Source: Streptomyces thinghirensis (GTDB lineage: Bacteria > Actinomycetota > Actinomycetia > Streptomycetales > Streptomycetaceae). Taken from it: a stretch of 64,000 nucleotides of DNA. The stretch is taken from NCBI GenBank assembly GCA_021502835.1, contig JAKFGP010000008.1:248001-312000 (forward strand). The letters are read 5' to 3'. Of this stretch, positions 54,719-64,000 are shown piece after piece (within the stretch, counting starts at the first letter, position 1; each line of letters begins with the position of its first letter). The translations under genes were made by a program, and so were the position numbers. Under the pieces are notes generated by a model, which was not told the origin of the DNA, searched no databases, and worked only from the letters and a program-made list of their open reading frames with translations.

Positions 54719-56565
54719 TCACCCTGGGTAGACCGGCGCCGTCCCCTCCGTCACCTTCTGCCACTGCAGCCCCGACGGCAGCCGCACGATCACGTCCTCC
54801 GAATACGCCACCAGCGGCAACCGCTCGTCCTCGGTCGCGGCGGATCTCCCTTCACGCCGGTCAGCGCGGCGGGCACCGAGGGCCTCCGGCGTGGAGCCGT
54901 CGACCTGCACGTATCCGATCTGCTGGACGCCTCCGCGCTCGCGCCCGACCACCACGAGCCGGCTGTCACCGGCCCACGACATGGCCGTGACCTCCTCCAG
55001 CTCCGGCGTCGCGGAGCGCAGTTCGAGGACGGTGACCGAGGACGGTTCGCCGGCCTTCACGTCCCGTTCGATCCGTCCGATGAGCAGGGACCGCTTGCCG
55101 TCCCTTCTCCACGATGAGCGCGATCCGCACGCCGTCGGCCGCCACCCGCACGGCCTGGATGCGCCCGTCCAGCCCCGGGGTCCGCACCTCCACGGGCCGG
55201 CCCTTGCCCTCCTTGAGCAGCAGCAGGCGGGGGTCGGCCGGGTCACGGTCGGCGATCCACAGGTCGCCCTGCGCGTCCCAGCTGGGCGGCGTCAGCCGGT
55301 TCTCCTCCGTCTTGCCCTCGCTGACCAGCACGGGGTCACCGAGCGAACCGCCCGACACCAGCGAGCCGACGTACAGCGACTTGTTGTCGAGACGGATGCC
55401 GGCCGCGCTGTGCTCGTCCCGCGACACCGCCACCGACCGCAGGGCCGCCACGCCCTCGCCCAGCGCACCGGGGACCGGTTCCGGCCGGGTCCCGCTGCTG
55501 CCGGCGGCGATACGCACCAGGCGTTCCTCGTCGTCGATGAAGTAGCAGGTAGTCGGGCCGCTGTGCCGAACCGCGCGTCGCGACCGTCTCGGCCCGGTCC
55601 TCGGTGAGGGAGCACAGTCGCTCATCGCCCGACCGCAGCTCGACCTCGTCCACCACCGGAGTGAGGTTCTGCAGCGTGAAGAGGAGCTGGGCCGCCATCT
55701 CGTCGCACTTGTCGTCGCCGACGCCGGCCGCCCGCTCGTTCAGCCGCACCGTCAGCTTGTTGCGGTCGTCGGGCGTCAGCGAGTCGACGGTCTTCGCCAG
55801 CGCCGTACCGGTCGGGAAGCTCGACCTGACCACGGGCCCGAGCAGGCTCGTCGGCCCGCTGATCAGGGAACGCACCACCTGGGTCATGGGATCCACGAGC
55901 CGGCGCACGTACACCGGATCGGCGACGGCCGCCGGCTGCGAGCTCGTACCGGCCTGCGTGGCGGGAGCGGTGTTCGAGGCGAAGTAGTACTTGTTGACGG
56001 ACATATAGGTGCGCTGGAAGTCCGACTTGCCCATGATGACGCCCTGCGGCAGCGCGTCGATGCGCCACTGCCCGCTCTTGCCGTCCCGGCTGAGATGGAC
56101 CGGTTCGCGGTACTGGCCTTCCGACGGCGAGTACGACTGCTGCCCGTCCACCGTGGCGACCCTGGTGCCGGTCAGCGTGACCGAGTAGTCGTCGGCGTCC
56201 TCGCGGCTGCCCGAGTGGTCGGACTCGGTTCCCGGTCCGCCCGTGAGCACCGTGGTGGACCGCTCCGGCCGCCAGGTCTTCGCGGCCTCGCCCGTCAGGT
56301 ACTTGCGCGCGGTCTCGTACTCCGGCTCGTTGCTGGTCAGCGCCTCCAGGAAGCCCTGCACGATCTCCGTGGGCGAGTCGTCCTCGCGCGGCGGCATCGC
56401 GAACACCCGCACCTGCGGGTCCTGCCGCGGCGTGGAATCCACGCCCCGCAGGTCCCCGCTGTCGGGCATCGACGCACACCCCGCCAGCAGTACGACGCCA
56501 CAGACGGCGTACGCCACCACGCGTGCCGGCCCCCGCCGACCGCTCCCCTCGCGGTCAGCGCCCAC
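54719..56565 (-). CDS. lpqB: lipoprotein LpqB (MtrAB-associated)
   Basis: LpqB is an exported lipoprotein that modulates the MtrB sensor. The GTG at 56565 gives [20 protein letters not shown] and a lipobox VVLLAGCASMPDSG. The GerMN-type domain follows: PREDDSPTEIVQGFLEALTS, NEPEYETARKYLTGEAAKTW, then VDPMTQVVRSLISGPTSLLG and TVDSLTPDDRNKLTVRLNER. After a break near 55555 the C-terminal beta-propeller-like part appears (SLYVGSLVSGGSLGDPVLVS, WDAQGDLWIADRDPADPRLL), then, past breaks near 55105 and 54845, the end LPSGLQWQKVTEGTAPVYPG. About 615 aa. Its start overlaps the mtrB stop by 11 bp, showing co-translation. Confidence 0.94.
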
Positions 56566-58647
56566 GAGATGCCTCCCCTTGCCTGCTCGAGTCCTCCGGC
56601 TGCTCCGGTCCGGCGTCCGGGCGGCTCGCCGCCTCCGGCGCGGGCCCGCCGTCCCTGTCTCCGGGCGCCCGACACGGGCCGCGGCACCAGCGCGCGCGCC
56701 GTTGCCGGGCAGTGCCGTCGGATCGGCCGTGGGGGTCACCGTGGCCGACCGCGACGGGATCGGGCCCCGGGCGGACCCCGGGGGCACCTGCCCGAGCGGC
56801 GCCTGCGCCGGAACGGTGGCCTTCCTTCCGTTGCCGTGCGGCGCACCGGCGTCATTGAGGCCGGCCTCGCCCAGCCCGCTGTTGCGCCGCGAGTCCGTCG
56901 GCTCCAGCGGTATCGGTGAGCCCCCGCAGCGGCTCGTCCGCCGTCCTGGGCAGCGTCAGCCGGAACTGCGATCCACCGCCCGGCTCGCCCCAGGCCTGCA
57001 GCCAGCCTCCGTGCAGCCGCGCGTCCTCCAGGGCGATGGAAAGCCCCAGCCCCGTGCCTCCGGTGGTACGCGCGCGTGCCGGGTCGGCCCGCCAGAAGCG
57101 GCTGAAGACCCGGGTCGCCTCGCCCGGCTTGAGGCCCACGCCGTAGTCGCGCACCGCGACGGCGACCGCGCCGCCGGCCGCGGCGGGAGCTTGACGACGA
57201 CGTCGTTGCCCTCGCCGTGCTCGACGGCGTTGACGACGAGGTTGCGCAGCACCTGCTCCACGCGCCGCGCGTCCGCCTCGGCGACGACGGGCTGCTGATC
57301 GCCGGCGACGCGTATCCGCGTGCCCTTGCGCTCGGCAGAGCGGTTCGGCCCTCGCCCACGACCCGCCGTACGACCTCCCTGAGATCTATCGGCTCCGCCT
57401 CCAGCGCCGCCGCGCCGGCGTCGAAACGGCTGATCTCCAGCAGGTCAGCGAGCAGCGTCTCGAACCGGTCCAGCTGGTCGGCGAGCAACTCGGCCGACCG
57501 CGCGGTCACCGGATCGAAGTCCACGCGCGCGTCGTGGATGACGTCGGCGGCCATGCGCACGGTCGTCAGCGGCGTCCGCAGCTCGTGCGACACGTCGGAG
57601 ACGAACCGCCGCTGCATCCGCGACAGGGTCCTCCAGCTGGCTGATCTTCAACTGCAGGTTCTGCGCCATCTTGTTGAAGGCCTCGCCGAGCCGCGCGATG
57701 TCGTCCTCGCCGGTGACCTTCATCCGTTCCTGCAACCGCCCGGCGGACAGCCGCTCGGCGATGCTCGCCGCCATCCGTACCGGCGTGACGACCTGGCGCA
57801 CCACGAGCCAGGCGATGGCCCCGAGGAGTACGACGACGAACAGTCCGGCCGTCGCCAGCGTGCCTCGGACCAGGCTGAGCGACTCCTCCTCCTCGTGAGC
57901 GGGAAGATAGTACAGCTGGTACGGCTCACCGTTCGGGTCGTTGACCTGCTTGCCGATGACCAGACCGGGCTGCGAGGCCTGGCCGGAGTCGTAGACGACC
58001 CGGGTGTAGCTCTGGGCCGCCGCCGTACTGCCGTCGATCCGCTCCCGCAGGTCCTCGAGCACGCTGGCCGACCAGTTGACGAAGCCCGAGGGCGCGCGGG
58101 CCGCGCCCGCGCTGCCGCTGTCCCCGCCCATGGGGAGCGTGACCACGTCGAGAGCGCCCTGGCCGCCGCTGGAGAGCGACGACCAGTTCACTCATCCACT
58201 GGATGACGTTCTGCGGGGACGGCCGTCCACGGGAACGCCCTCGTCACCGGTCACGCTGGCCGACTCCTCGGCCTTCTGCTTGGCCACCGCGAACCCGCCG
58301 GTGGCCTGGCTCTGGGAGGCCTTCACCTTGGCGTCCAGCAGCCCGTTGCGGACCTGCCCGCGATCACCACGAAGCCGAGCAGCAGCACCACGCCCAGCGA
58401 CATCAGCAGCGTGGTGACGACGACCTTGAGCTGGATGTTGCGCCGCCACAGCCGCATGACGGGCAGCAGCGGACGGCGCACCCAGCGCATGAACAGACGG
58501 AGCACCGGGCTGCCCTGCACCCCCGCCGTGCAGCAGCCCGCCCCTCCAGCAGACGGCTCCAGCGGGAGCCGGCGGGCGGGGGCCGACAGGCCGTCCGGCG
58601 CGGGCCCCGGACCGGCCGGGCGCCGAAGCGGCACTGTCCCTGCTCAT
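56555..58647 (-). CDS. mtrB: two-component sensor histidine kinase MtrB
   Basis: MtrB senses envelope state and phosphorylates MtrA. The ATG at 58647 gives [14 protein letters not shown]. After a break near 58595 comes the first helix ([20 protein letters not shown]), an extracellular sensor region ([34 protein letters not shown]) and the second helix ([20 protein letters not shown]). HAMP follows ([20 protein letters not shown]), then the H-box [20 protein letters not shown]. The ATPase lobe has [20 protein letters not shown] (N-box), [11 protein letters not shown] (G1) and [10 protein letters not shown] (G2). A Pro/Ala-rich tail ends [11 protein letters not shown]. Breaks near 58360, 58225, 58190, 57630, 57335, 57185, 56925 and 56650. 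About 695 aa. Confidence 0.94.
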
Positions 58648-59338
58648 GTCAAGCTCGGTCCGCGCCTTGTAACCGACGCCACGCACGGTCACCACGATCT
58701 CCGGCTTCTCCCTGGGTCCTTCTCAACCTTGAGCGCAGCCGCTGCACATGCACGTTGACCAACCGGGTGTCGGCCGCGTGCCGGTAACCCCAGACCTGCT
58801 CGAGGAGCACCTCACGCGTGAACACCTGCCACGGCTTGCGGGCCAGCGCCACCAGCAGGTCGAACTCCAGCGGCGTCAGCGCGATCGACTGGCCCTCCCG
58901 CTTCACGGAGTGACCGGCCACGTCGATGACCAGGTCGCCTATGGCGAGCTGCTCGGGCGCCGGTTCCTCGGACCTCCTCAGACGCGCCCTGATGCGGGCC
59001 ACCAGCTCCTTCGGCTTGAACGGCTTCACGATGTAGTCGTCGGCGCCCGACTCCAGACCCACCACGACGTCGACGGTGTCACTCTTCGCCGTCAGCATCA
59101 CGATCGGCACACCCGACTCCGCCCTGATCAGGCGGCACACCTCGATGCCGTCCCGACCGGGCAGCATGAGGTCGAGCAGCACCAGGTCCGGCGGTCTCCC
59201 GGAAGGCGGCCAGCGCCTTGTCGCCGTCGGCTACGAAGATGGCTCAAAACCCTCACCACGCAGCACTATGCCGAGCATCTCGGCCAGTGCGGTGTCGTCG
59301 TCGACGACAAGGACTCGTCCCTTCATAAACGACATCAT
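58644..59338 (-). CDS. mtrA: two-component response regulator MtrA
   Basis: OmpR/PhoB-type regulator controlling development and wall metabolism genes. The ATG at 59338 (MMSFMKGRVLVVDDDTALAE) contains the acidic pocket (residues 13-15). After breaks near 59240 and 59195 the phospho-Asp57 lies in LLDLMLPGRDGIEVCRLIRA, and the conserved Thr/Lys lie in IVMLTAKSDTVD and DDYIVKPFKPKELVARIRAR. The winged helix reads SIALTPLEFDLLVALARKPW, FTREVLLEQVWGYRHAADTR and LVNVHVQRLRS. Breaks near 58725 and 58655 precede the end VTVRGVGYKA. Start and stop overlap: mtrA's TGA and mtrB's ATG share ATGA. In-frame ATGs at 59335 and 59326 are alternatives. Confidence 0.95.
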
Positions 59339-59342
59339 CCCA

Positions 59343-60493
59343 TTAGCTAATCGTTACCTGGCGTGACCTGGCACACAGCTCAGCGAGAGCCTCCGCCGTC
59401 ACGGGCGAAACCACGCCCTCCTCGGTGACGATCGCCGTCACCAGCTCGGGCGGAGTCACGTCGAACGCCGGGTTGTACGCCTGAGTCCCCCAGGGGGTGC
59501 CACCGGAATCCCGCCTCCCGCTCCGGTCACCGGCACCTGTGGTGCTGTGACCTCGGTCACTTCGTATCCGGGACGCTGTTCCACCTCGATGGACGCCCCG
59601 TCCGGCGTGTCCGGATCCACCGTCGTGACCGGTGCCACCACGATGAACGGCACATGGTGGTACCTCGCGAGCACGGCGAGCGGATGGCTCCCCACCTTGT
59701 TCGCCACCGAACCGTCGGTCGCGATGCGGTCCGCGCCGACTAGTACCGCGTCCACCTCACCCGCCGCGAACAGCGAACCGGCCGCGTTGTCGGTGAGCAA
59801 GGTGTACCTGCCATGTCGTTGCGGGCCGCCTCGTATGCCGTCAGGCGAGCACCTTGCAGCAACGGACGCGTTTCGTCCACCCAGAGGCGCCGCAGCCGAC
59901 CCGACCGGTGCGCCGCGAGCGCCACCGCGAAGGCCGTCCCCTCACCGCCTGACACCAGCGCCCCGCTGTTGCAGTGCGTCAGGACCCGGTGCCCGCCGGC
60001 GGGCAGCAAGCTCGTCCAGCAGCGCCAGCCCTGCAACGGCCATCCGGGCGCTGGCCTCGGCGTCCTGCCGGTGCAGCGTCCGCGCCGCGGCTGGCGCGCG
60101 GCCGCGGCGGCCTGGCGCGGTGTCGCCGGTCCTGGCGAGCGCCTCCTGGTGAGCCGCCTGGGCCCGGCGCACACCGACGGCGAGGTTTACCGGTGGGGCG
60201 GGCACCCGCCAGTGGCCGCGGCCTCCCTCCACCTCACAGGCAGCGGACGGCGGCGAGCGCGACGCCGTAGGCGCCCGCGATGCCCAGCAGCAGCGCCCGC
60301 GCACGGCGAGCGAGCGGATCGCCTCCACGAGCGCGGACGCGTCCGTGCAGACCAGTTCGACCTCCTCGGCCGGCAGCCTGGTCTGGTCCAGCAGGACCAG
60401 CACCGGGCCCCTCGGGTGGTTCCTCCCAGCGCAGTGCCAGGATCTCGGTCGGCCGCTTGTCCCTGCGCCGCCTCGCGCGTCCTGATCAGCCAT
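59343..60493 (-). CDS. mtnA: methylthioribose-1-phosphate isomerase MtnA
   Basis: MtnA isomerises 5-methylthioribose-1-phosphate to the ribulose form in methionine salvage. The ATG at 60493 gives MADQDAR; early indels lead to [38 protein letters not shown] and [14 protein letters not shown] sequence. The catalytic cysteine lies in [20 protein letters not shown], then [40 protein letters not shown] and [20 protein letters not shown], where the catalytic Asp and substrate-binding Asn/Lys are present. The C-terminus reads [20 protein letters not shown], ending [10 protein letters not shown]. Breaks near 60465, 60410, 60295, 60245, 60105, 60003, 59805 and 59500. About 380 aa. Its end is 5 bp from the mtrA start. 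Confidence 0.92.
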
Positions 60494-60636
60494 GCGGGTC
60501 AGTCTGCCCCCCTACCGGGCGGACAAATTGAAGGTGCGCAGGCCATACCGCGCCCGGTCCGCACCCCGACCACGCCGTGGCACGATGGCTGCCAACCTGC
60601 CGCCGCGATCGCGGACGGGCACCGTGAAGGAGCGAC

Positions 60637-62047
60637 AGATGAACGACACTCCGGGCTGGGCCTCGCCCCGGATCCGCCCCGTCCGACGGGCGGGAGCCGG
60701 CGCGTCCGGCCCCGCCGAGCCCGCCGACCGCCCCAACGGCCCCGACCAGCCCGCGCCCCCACGCCCGGACCGGCCGGGCGCGGACCAGCCGGGCGCGGAA
60801 CCGACGAGCCCCGGCACGAAGTGGTCCGCGAGCAGCCGCCACCCGGCCAGTGGCCCGCGCCCACCGGCCCCGGCCGGGCACCACCGCCTCCCCCGCCGCC
60901 GCAGCAGGGCTGGGGCGCCCCGCCGCCCCCGGCCACCCCGGCGGCGGCTACGGCGGCCCGGGCCCTTACCGCGAGGCCCCCGGCGGCTCGGGCGGAGGGC
61001 TACGGCGGCCTCTGACCCGCCTGGCGGGCACGGCGGCTGGGGAGGCGGCTGGGGCGGCCCCCGCCCGCAGCCAAGCCCGGCGTGATCCCGCTCCGCCCGC
61101 TCGGCGTCGGCGAGATCCTCGACGGCGCGGTCTCCACCATGCGCACCTACTGGCGCACGGTCCTCGGCATCTCGCTGACCGTCGCGGTCTTCGCGGAGAT
61201 CATCGTCGTACAGCTCCAGGGCCTCGTCCTGGACAACACCAACACCGAGGCCCTCAACGACCCCGACGCCACCCTGAGCGAACTCGGCGACGCCCTGACC
61301 GACACCACGATCAACTCAGGTGTCATCTTCCTGATCTCCCTGATCGGCACCGTCCTGGCCACCGCCCTGCTGACCACCGTCACCAGCCGCGCCGTACTCG
61401 GCAGGCCGGTGACCACCGGTGAGGCCTGGCGGGACGCCCGCCCAGGTGTTGAAGCTGTTCGGCCTGATCGTGCTGCTGCTGCTCATCGTCTTCGGCATCG
61501 TCATGGTCGGCATGGCACCCGGTCTCCTCGTCACAGCCGCGGGGAGGTGGCGACGCGGGCGTGGCCCCTACCGTCCTGGGCTTCCTGGCGGCCGGCGTCG
61601 TCGCGGTGTGGCTCATGGTCCGCTTCTCGCTGGCGTCCCCCGCGCTGATGCTGGAGAAGCAGGGCATCAAGAAGGCGATGGGCCGCTCCGTGAAGCTGGT
61701 GCGCGGCTCCTGGTGGCGGGTCTTCGGCATCCAGCTGCTCGCCACGATCATCGCGAACGTCGTCGCGTCGATCATCGTCATCCCCTTCGCCTTTCTCGCC
61801 GCGACCCTCGGCGGCGACGGCGTCGGCAGCTTCCTGGAGGGCACCGGGGACCTCGGCTGGACGTTCCTCGTCGTCAGCGGGATCGGCTCGGTGATCGGCT
61901 CGATGATCACCTTCCCGATCACAGGCCGGCGTCGCCGTCCTGCTCTACATCGACCAGCGCATCCGCCGCGAGGCCCTCGACCTCGAACTGGCCCGTGCCG
62001 CCGGCCTTCCGGGCACCGGCGCTCCCGGCACCACCCCGGGGAGCTGA
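60637..62047 (+). CDS. polytopic membrane protein (GPDPase-membrane-like domain)
   Basis: The ATG at 60637 follows GAAGGAG at 60624-60630 and gives MNDTPGWASPR. About 150 residues of Pro/Gly-rich, low-complexity cytoplasmic sequence (PPPPPPPQQGWGAPPP) follow, broken by several indels. The membrane part then starts GVIPLRPLGVGEILDGAVST, MRTYWRTVLGISLTVAVFAE, with later helices VIFLISLIGTVLATALLTTV, GLIVLLLLIVFGIVMVGMAP and FLAAGVVAVWLMVRFSLASP. An amphipathic conserved patch follows (MLEKQGIKKAMGRSVKLVRG). The fold resembles the membrane domain of glycerophosphodiester phosphodiesterases, without the enzyme. Breaks near 61442, 61550 and 61925. About 465 aa. Leads the DUF4129-DUF4350 run. Confidence 0.75.
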
Positions 62048-62054
62048 CGCGGCG

Positions 62055-62841
62055 GTGAGCCCGGCGGGGGAGTTCTCACAGACGCGCTGTCACGCACCGC
62101 CGTACGGACGCTGTCGCGCACCGGCGACACCTCCCGGTGCTGTCGCTGCGGCGCTCGGGCGACGAACCGCCGGTGACGATCCCGCGCGACCCCGCGCGGG
62201 GAAGCCGCCCCGGCGCGAGCTGTCCAAGCGGATGTACCACGAGAACGACCCCGGCTGGTTCCAGCGGGCCTGAACGCCTTCTGGGACTGGATCGACGAGC
62301 TGTTCAGCAGCGCGTCCACCGCGACTTCCGGAGGGACGTTCGGCCTGATCGTCATCATCGTGGCCGTAGTGGCCGCGCTGGGCGCCCTCTGGTGGCGCCT
62401 GGGCACCCGCGCCGCCAACCGGCCTCGGCCCCCGCCCTGTTCGACGACCGCCCCCGCAGCGCCGCCGACCACCGCGCCGCCGCCGGGGCACACGCCGCCC
62501 AGGGCCACTGGAACCAGGCCGTCCAGGAACGCATGCGGGCCGTCGTCCGTGCCCCTGGAGGAACGCGCCCTCCTCGACATCCGCCCCGGCCGCACCGCCG
62601 ACGAGGCGGCGACCGGCGCGGGCCGTGCCATGCCCGCCCACGGCGCCCCGCTGCGCGCCGCGGCCCGCGACTTCGACGACGTCACATACGGCGGCCGACC
62701 CGGCACCGAGCAGGCGTACCGGCGCCTCACCGAACTCGACCACGGCCTGGAACGGCAGCAAACCGCGACTGGCAAGCAGCACGACCGCCGGTCACCACCG
62801 CCAGCGCGGACCCGAACACCCGCCCCGGAGCCGCCGAATGA
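62055..62841 (+). CDS. DUF4129 membrane protein
   Basis: The GTG at 62055 lies 7 bp after the previous stop. Indels near 62065 and 62085 affect the start; VLSLRRSGDEPPVTIPRDPA follows, then a conserved segment (RRELSKRMYHENDPGWFQRA). One membrane helix (FGLIVIIVAVVAALGALWWR) comes next. The C-terminal DUF4129 domain shows NQAVQERMRAVVRA, ERALLDIRPGRTADEAA and RPGTEQAYRRLTELDHGLER. About 260 aa. In actinobacteria these genes sit with DUF4350, a MoxR ATPase and DUF58 proteins, which would be expected just beyond the window. No enzymatic role known. Confidence 0.85.
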
Positions 62842-64000
62842 CCACCGAGGCCACGCTCCCCACCACCTCGGCCTCGCCCACCGCACGCCAGGTGTGGACA
62901 CGCGCGCGGGGCATCACGCTCGCACTCGTCGCGCTGCTCGTCGCCGCCGTCGCGATCGCCGCCATCCGCTCCGACGCCCGGCACGCGAACTCGACCCGCG
63001 CTCCGCCGACCCCTACGGCAGCCGGGCCGTCGCCGAACTCCTCGCCGACCGGGGCGTGTCCACGCGCGTGGTCGACACCTGGACGACGCACGCGCGCGGC
63101 CGGCCCCGGACACCACCCTGCTGGTCGCCGTCCCCGACCTCCTGACCGAACGCCAGCAGACGCAGCTGCGCTCCGCGACCGAGGGCTCCGGCGGCCGTAC
63201 CGTCCTCGTCGCCCCGGGCGGCCCCGCCGTCGAACGGCTCGCCCCAGGCGTCACCGCCGACCCCGCGCTCAGCATCGACTCGACGCTGGCCCCCGACTGC
63301 GACCTGCCCGCCGCCCGCCGCGCGGGCAGCGCCGACACCGGCGGCATCCGCTACAGCAGCGCCCACCTCGAAGCCGACGCCTGCTACCCCAGCCGTCGCC
63401 TGGCCACCCTGCTCCGCATCCCCGAGACACCCGGAGAGGCGGCCCAGGAAGGAACCACCCCGGGCGACACAGTCGTCCTCGGCGCCCCCGACATCTTCTA
63501 CAACGACCACCTCGACGAGCACGGCAACGCCTCGCTCGCCCTCCAACTCCTCGGCTCCCGCGACCACCTGGTCTGGTACCTCCCCTCGCTCACCGACGCC
63601 ACCACCCCGGACGACGAGCGCAGCTTCTTCGACCTGCTCCCCTCCGGCTGGCTCTGGGGCACGCTGCAGCTCTTCGTCGCCGCCGCCCTCGCGGCCTGTG
63701 GCGGGCACGCCGACTCGGCCCCCTGGTGCCCGAGAAACTCCCCGTCGCGATCCGTGCCTCCGAAACCGCCGAGGGCCGTGCCCGCCTCTACCGCAAGGTC
63801 AACGCCCGCGACCGCGCGGCCGCCGCTCTTCGCTCCGCCACCCGCACCCGTCTCGCCCCCCTCGTAGGCGTCCCCGTCACCCAGGCGCACACGCCCGAGG
63901 CCCTGCTCCCCGCCCTGTCCGCCCACCTCCACGGCGAACACGGCGACGGACAATCCCTGCACACGCTCCTCTTCGGCCCGCCGCCCGGCGCTGACGCGGC
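62838..64000 (+). CDS. DUF4350 protein (3' end outside window)
   Basis: The ATG at 62838 overlaps the preceding stop (ATGA). MTTEATLPTTSASPTARQVW precedes a membrane helix (GITLALVALLVAAVAIAAIR). The exported part carries the DUF4350 core: YGSRAVAELLADRGVSTRVV, DTTLLVAVPDLLTERQQTQL, GRTVLVAPGGPAVERLAPGV and a cysteine pair (APDCDLPAARR, EADACYPSRR). A second helix lies near GWLWGTLQLFVAAALAA. After a break near 63710 a cytoplasmic tail follows (LPVAIRASETAEGRARLYRK, RLAPLVGVPVTQAHTPEALL) up to the edge. Breaks near 62990 and 63100. Function unknown; predicted partner of a MoxR-type chaperone system. Confidence 0.85.
   Translation, partial: MTTEATLPTTSASPTARQVWTRARGITLALVALLVAAVAIAAIRSDARHANSTRAPPTPTAAGPSPNSSPTGACPRAWSTPGRRTRAAGPGHHPAGRRPRPPDRTPADAAALRDRGLRRPYRPRRPGRPRRRTARPRRHRRPRAQHRLDAGPRLRPARRPPRGQRRHRRHPLQQRPPRSRRLLPQPSPGHPAPHPRDTRRGGPGRNHPGRHSRPRRPRHLLQRPPRRARQRLARPPTPRLPRPPGLVPPLAHRRHHPGRRAQLLRPAPLRLALGHAAALRRRRPRGLWRARRLGPLVPEKLPVAIRASETAEGRARLYRKVNARDRAAAALRSATRTRLAPLVGVPVTQAHTPEALLPALSAHLHGEHGDGQSLHTLLFGPPPGADA

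Overview
The window is chromosomal DNA of a Streptomyces or a very close relative. It is very GC-rich, uses GTG and TTG starts freely, and carries typical actinobacterial core blocks: ftsEX-smpB, tandem eukaryotic-type kinases, NAD-specific giant glutamate dehydrogenase, and secA-hpf-comF-lpqB-mtrB-mtrA. The sequence is not of finished quality. Almost every long gene, including essential ones such as secA and ftsX, can only be read by changing frame at one or more single-base indels. I treat these as sequencing errors, and each gene is annotated across its breaks with the break positions given. A stretch of about 0.75 kb near 5.45-6.2 kb does not look bacterial at all and replaces the front of prfB; it is most likely a chimera or contamination. 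LAYOUT. 1-5.4 kb (mostly minus strand): smpB, an S41 carboxy-terminal protease, ftsX and ftsE, a tiny plus-strand zinc-ribbon membrane protein, a sortase-anchored surface protein with 10-residue repeats, and the 3' part of prfB. 5.45-6.2 kb: foreign AT-rich DNA. 6.2-14.1 kb: two serine/threonine kinases (minus), then a large FHA + FtsK/SpoIIIE-type ATPase (plus). 14.2-17.9 kb: a sugar-type ABC uptake operon (lipoprotein plus two permeases, no ATPase). 18-38.4 kb: a cell-surface glycopolymer island. It holds four large proteins that each join a glycosyltransferase-2-like N-terminus to a TagF-like CDP-glycerol glycerophosphotransferase C-terminus, one further glycosyltransferase, galE, a TagGH-type exporter, three polytopic membrane proteins (two of them paralogues), and an embedded Ohr/OhrR peroxide module and TetR regulator. 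38.5-43.5 kb: NAD-glutamate dehydrogenase. 43.5-46.5 kb: a HAD phosphatase, a small conserved protein and an Rv3235-family protein. 46.6-59.3 kb (mostly minus): secA, an orphan LuxR-type response regulator, hpf, comF, lpqB, mtrB and mtrA, interrupted by a plus-strand acetyltransferase and an AlkX/YcaQ-like glycosylase. 59.3-64 kb: mtnA (minus), then a plus-strand run of three membrane proteins (GPDPase-membrane-like, DUF4129, DUF4350) that leaves the window. HOW IT FITS TOGETHER. Much of the window concerns the cell envelope: FtsEX with its protease neighbour, a sortase substrate, teichoic-acid-like polymer synthesis and export, SecA export, and the MtrAB-LpqB signalling system. No CRISPR array, rRNA, convincing tRNA, phage or secondary-metabolite cluster was seen. 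Two short mobile or repetitive features stand out: a roughly 180-bp MITE-like inverted-repeat element directly after galE, and a 70-bp dispersed hairpin repeat present twice (about 44.0 and 50.4 kb).
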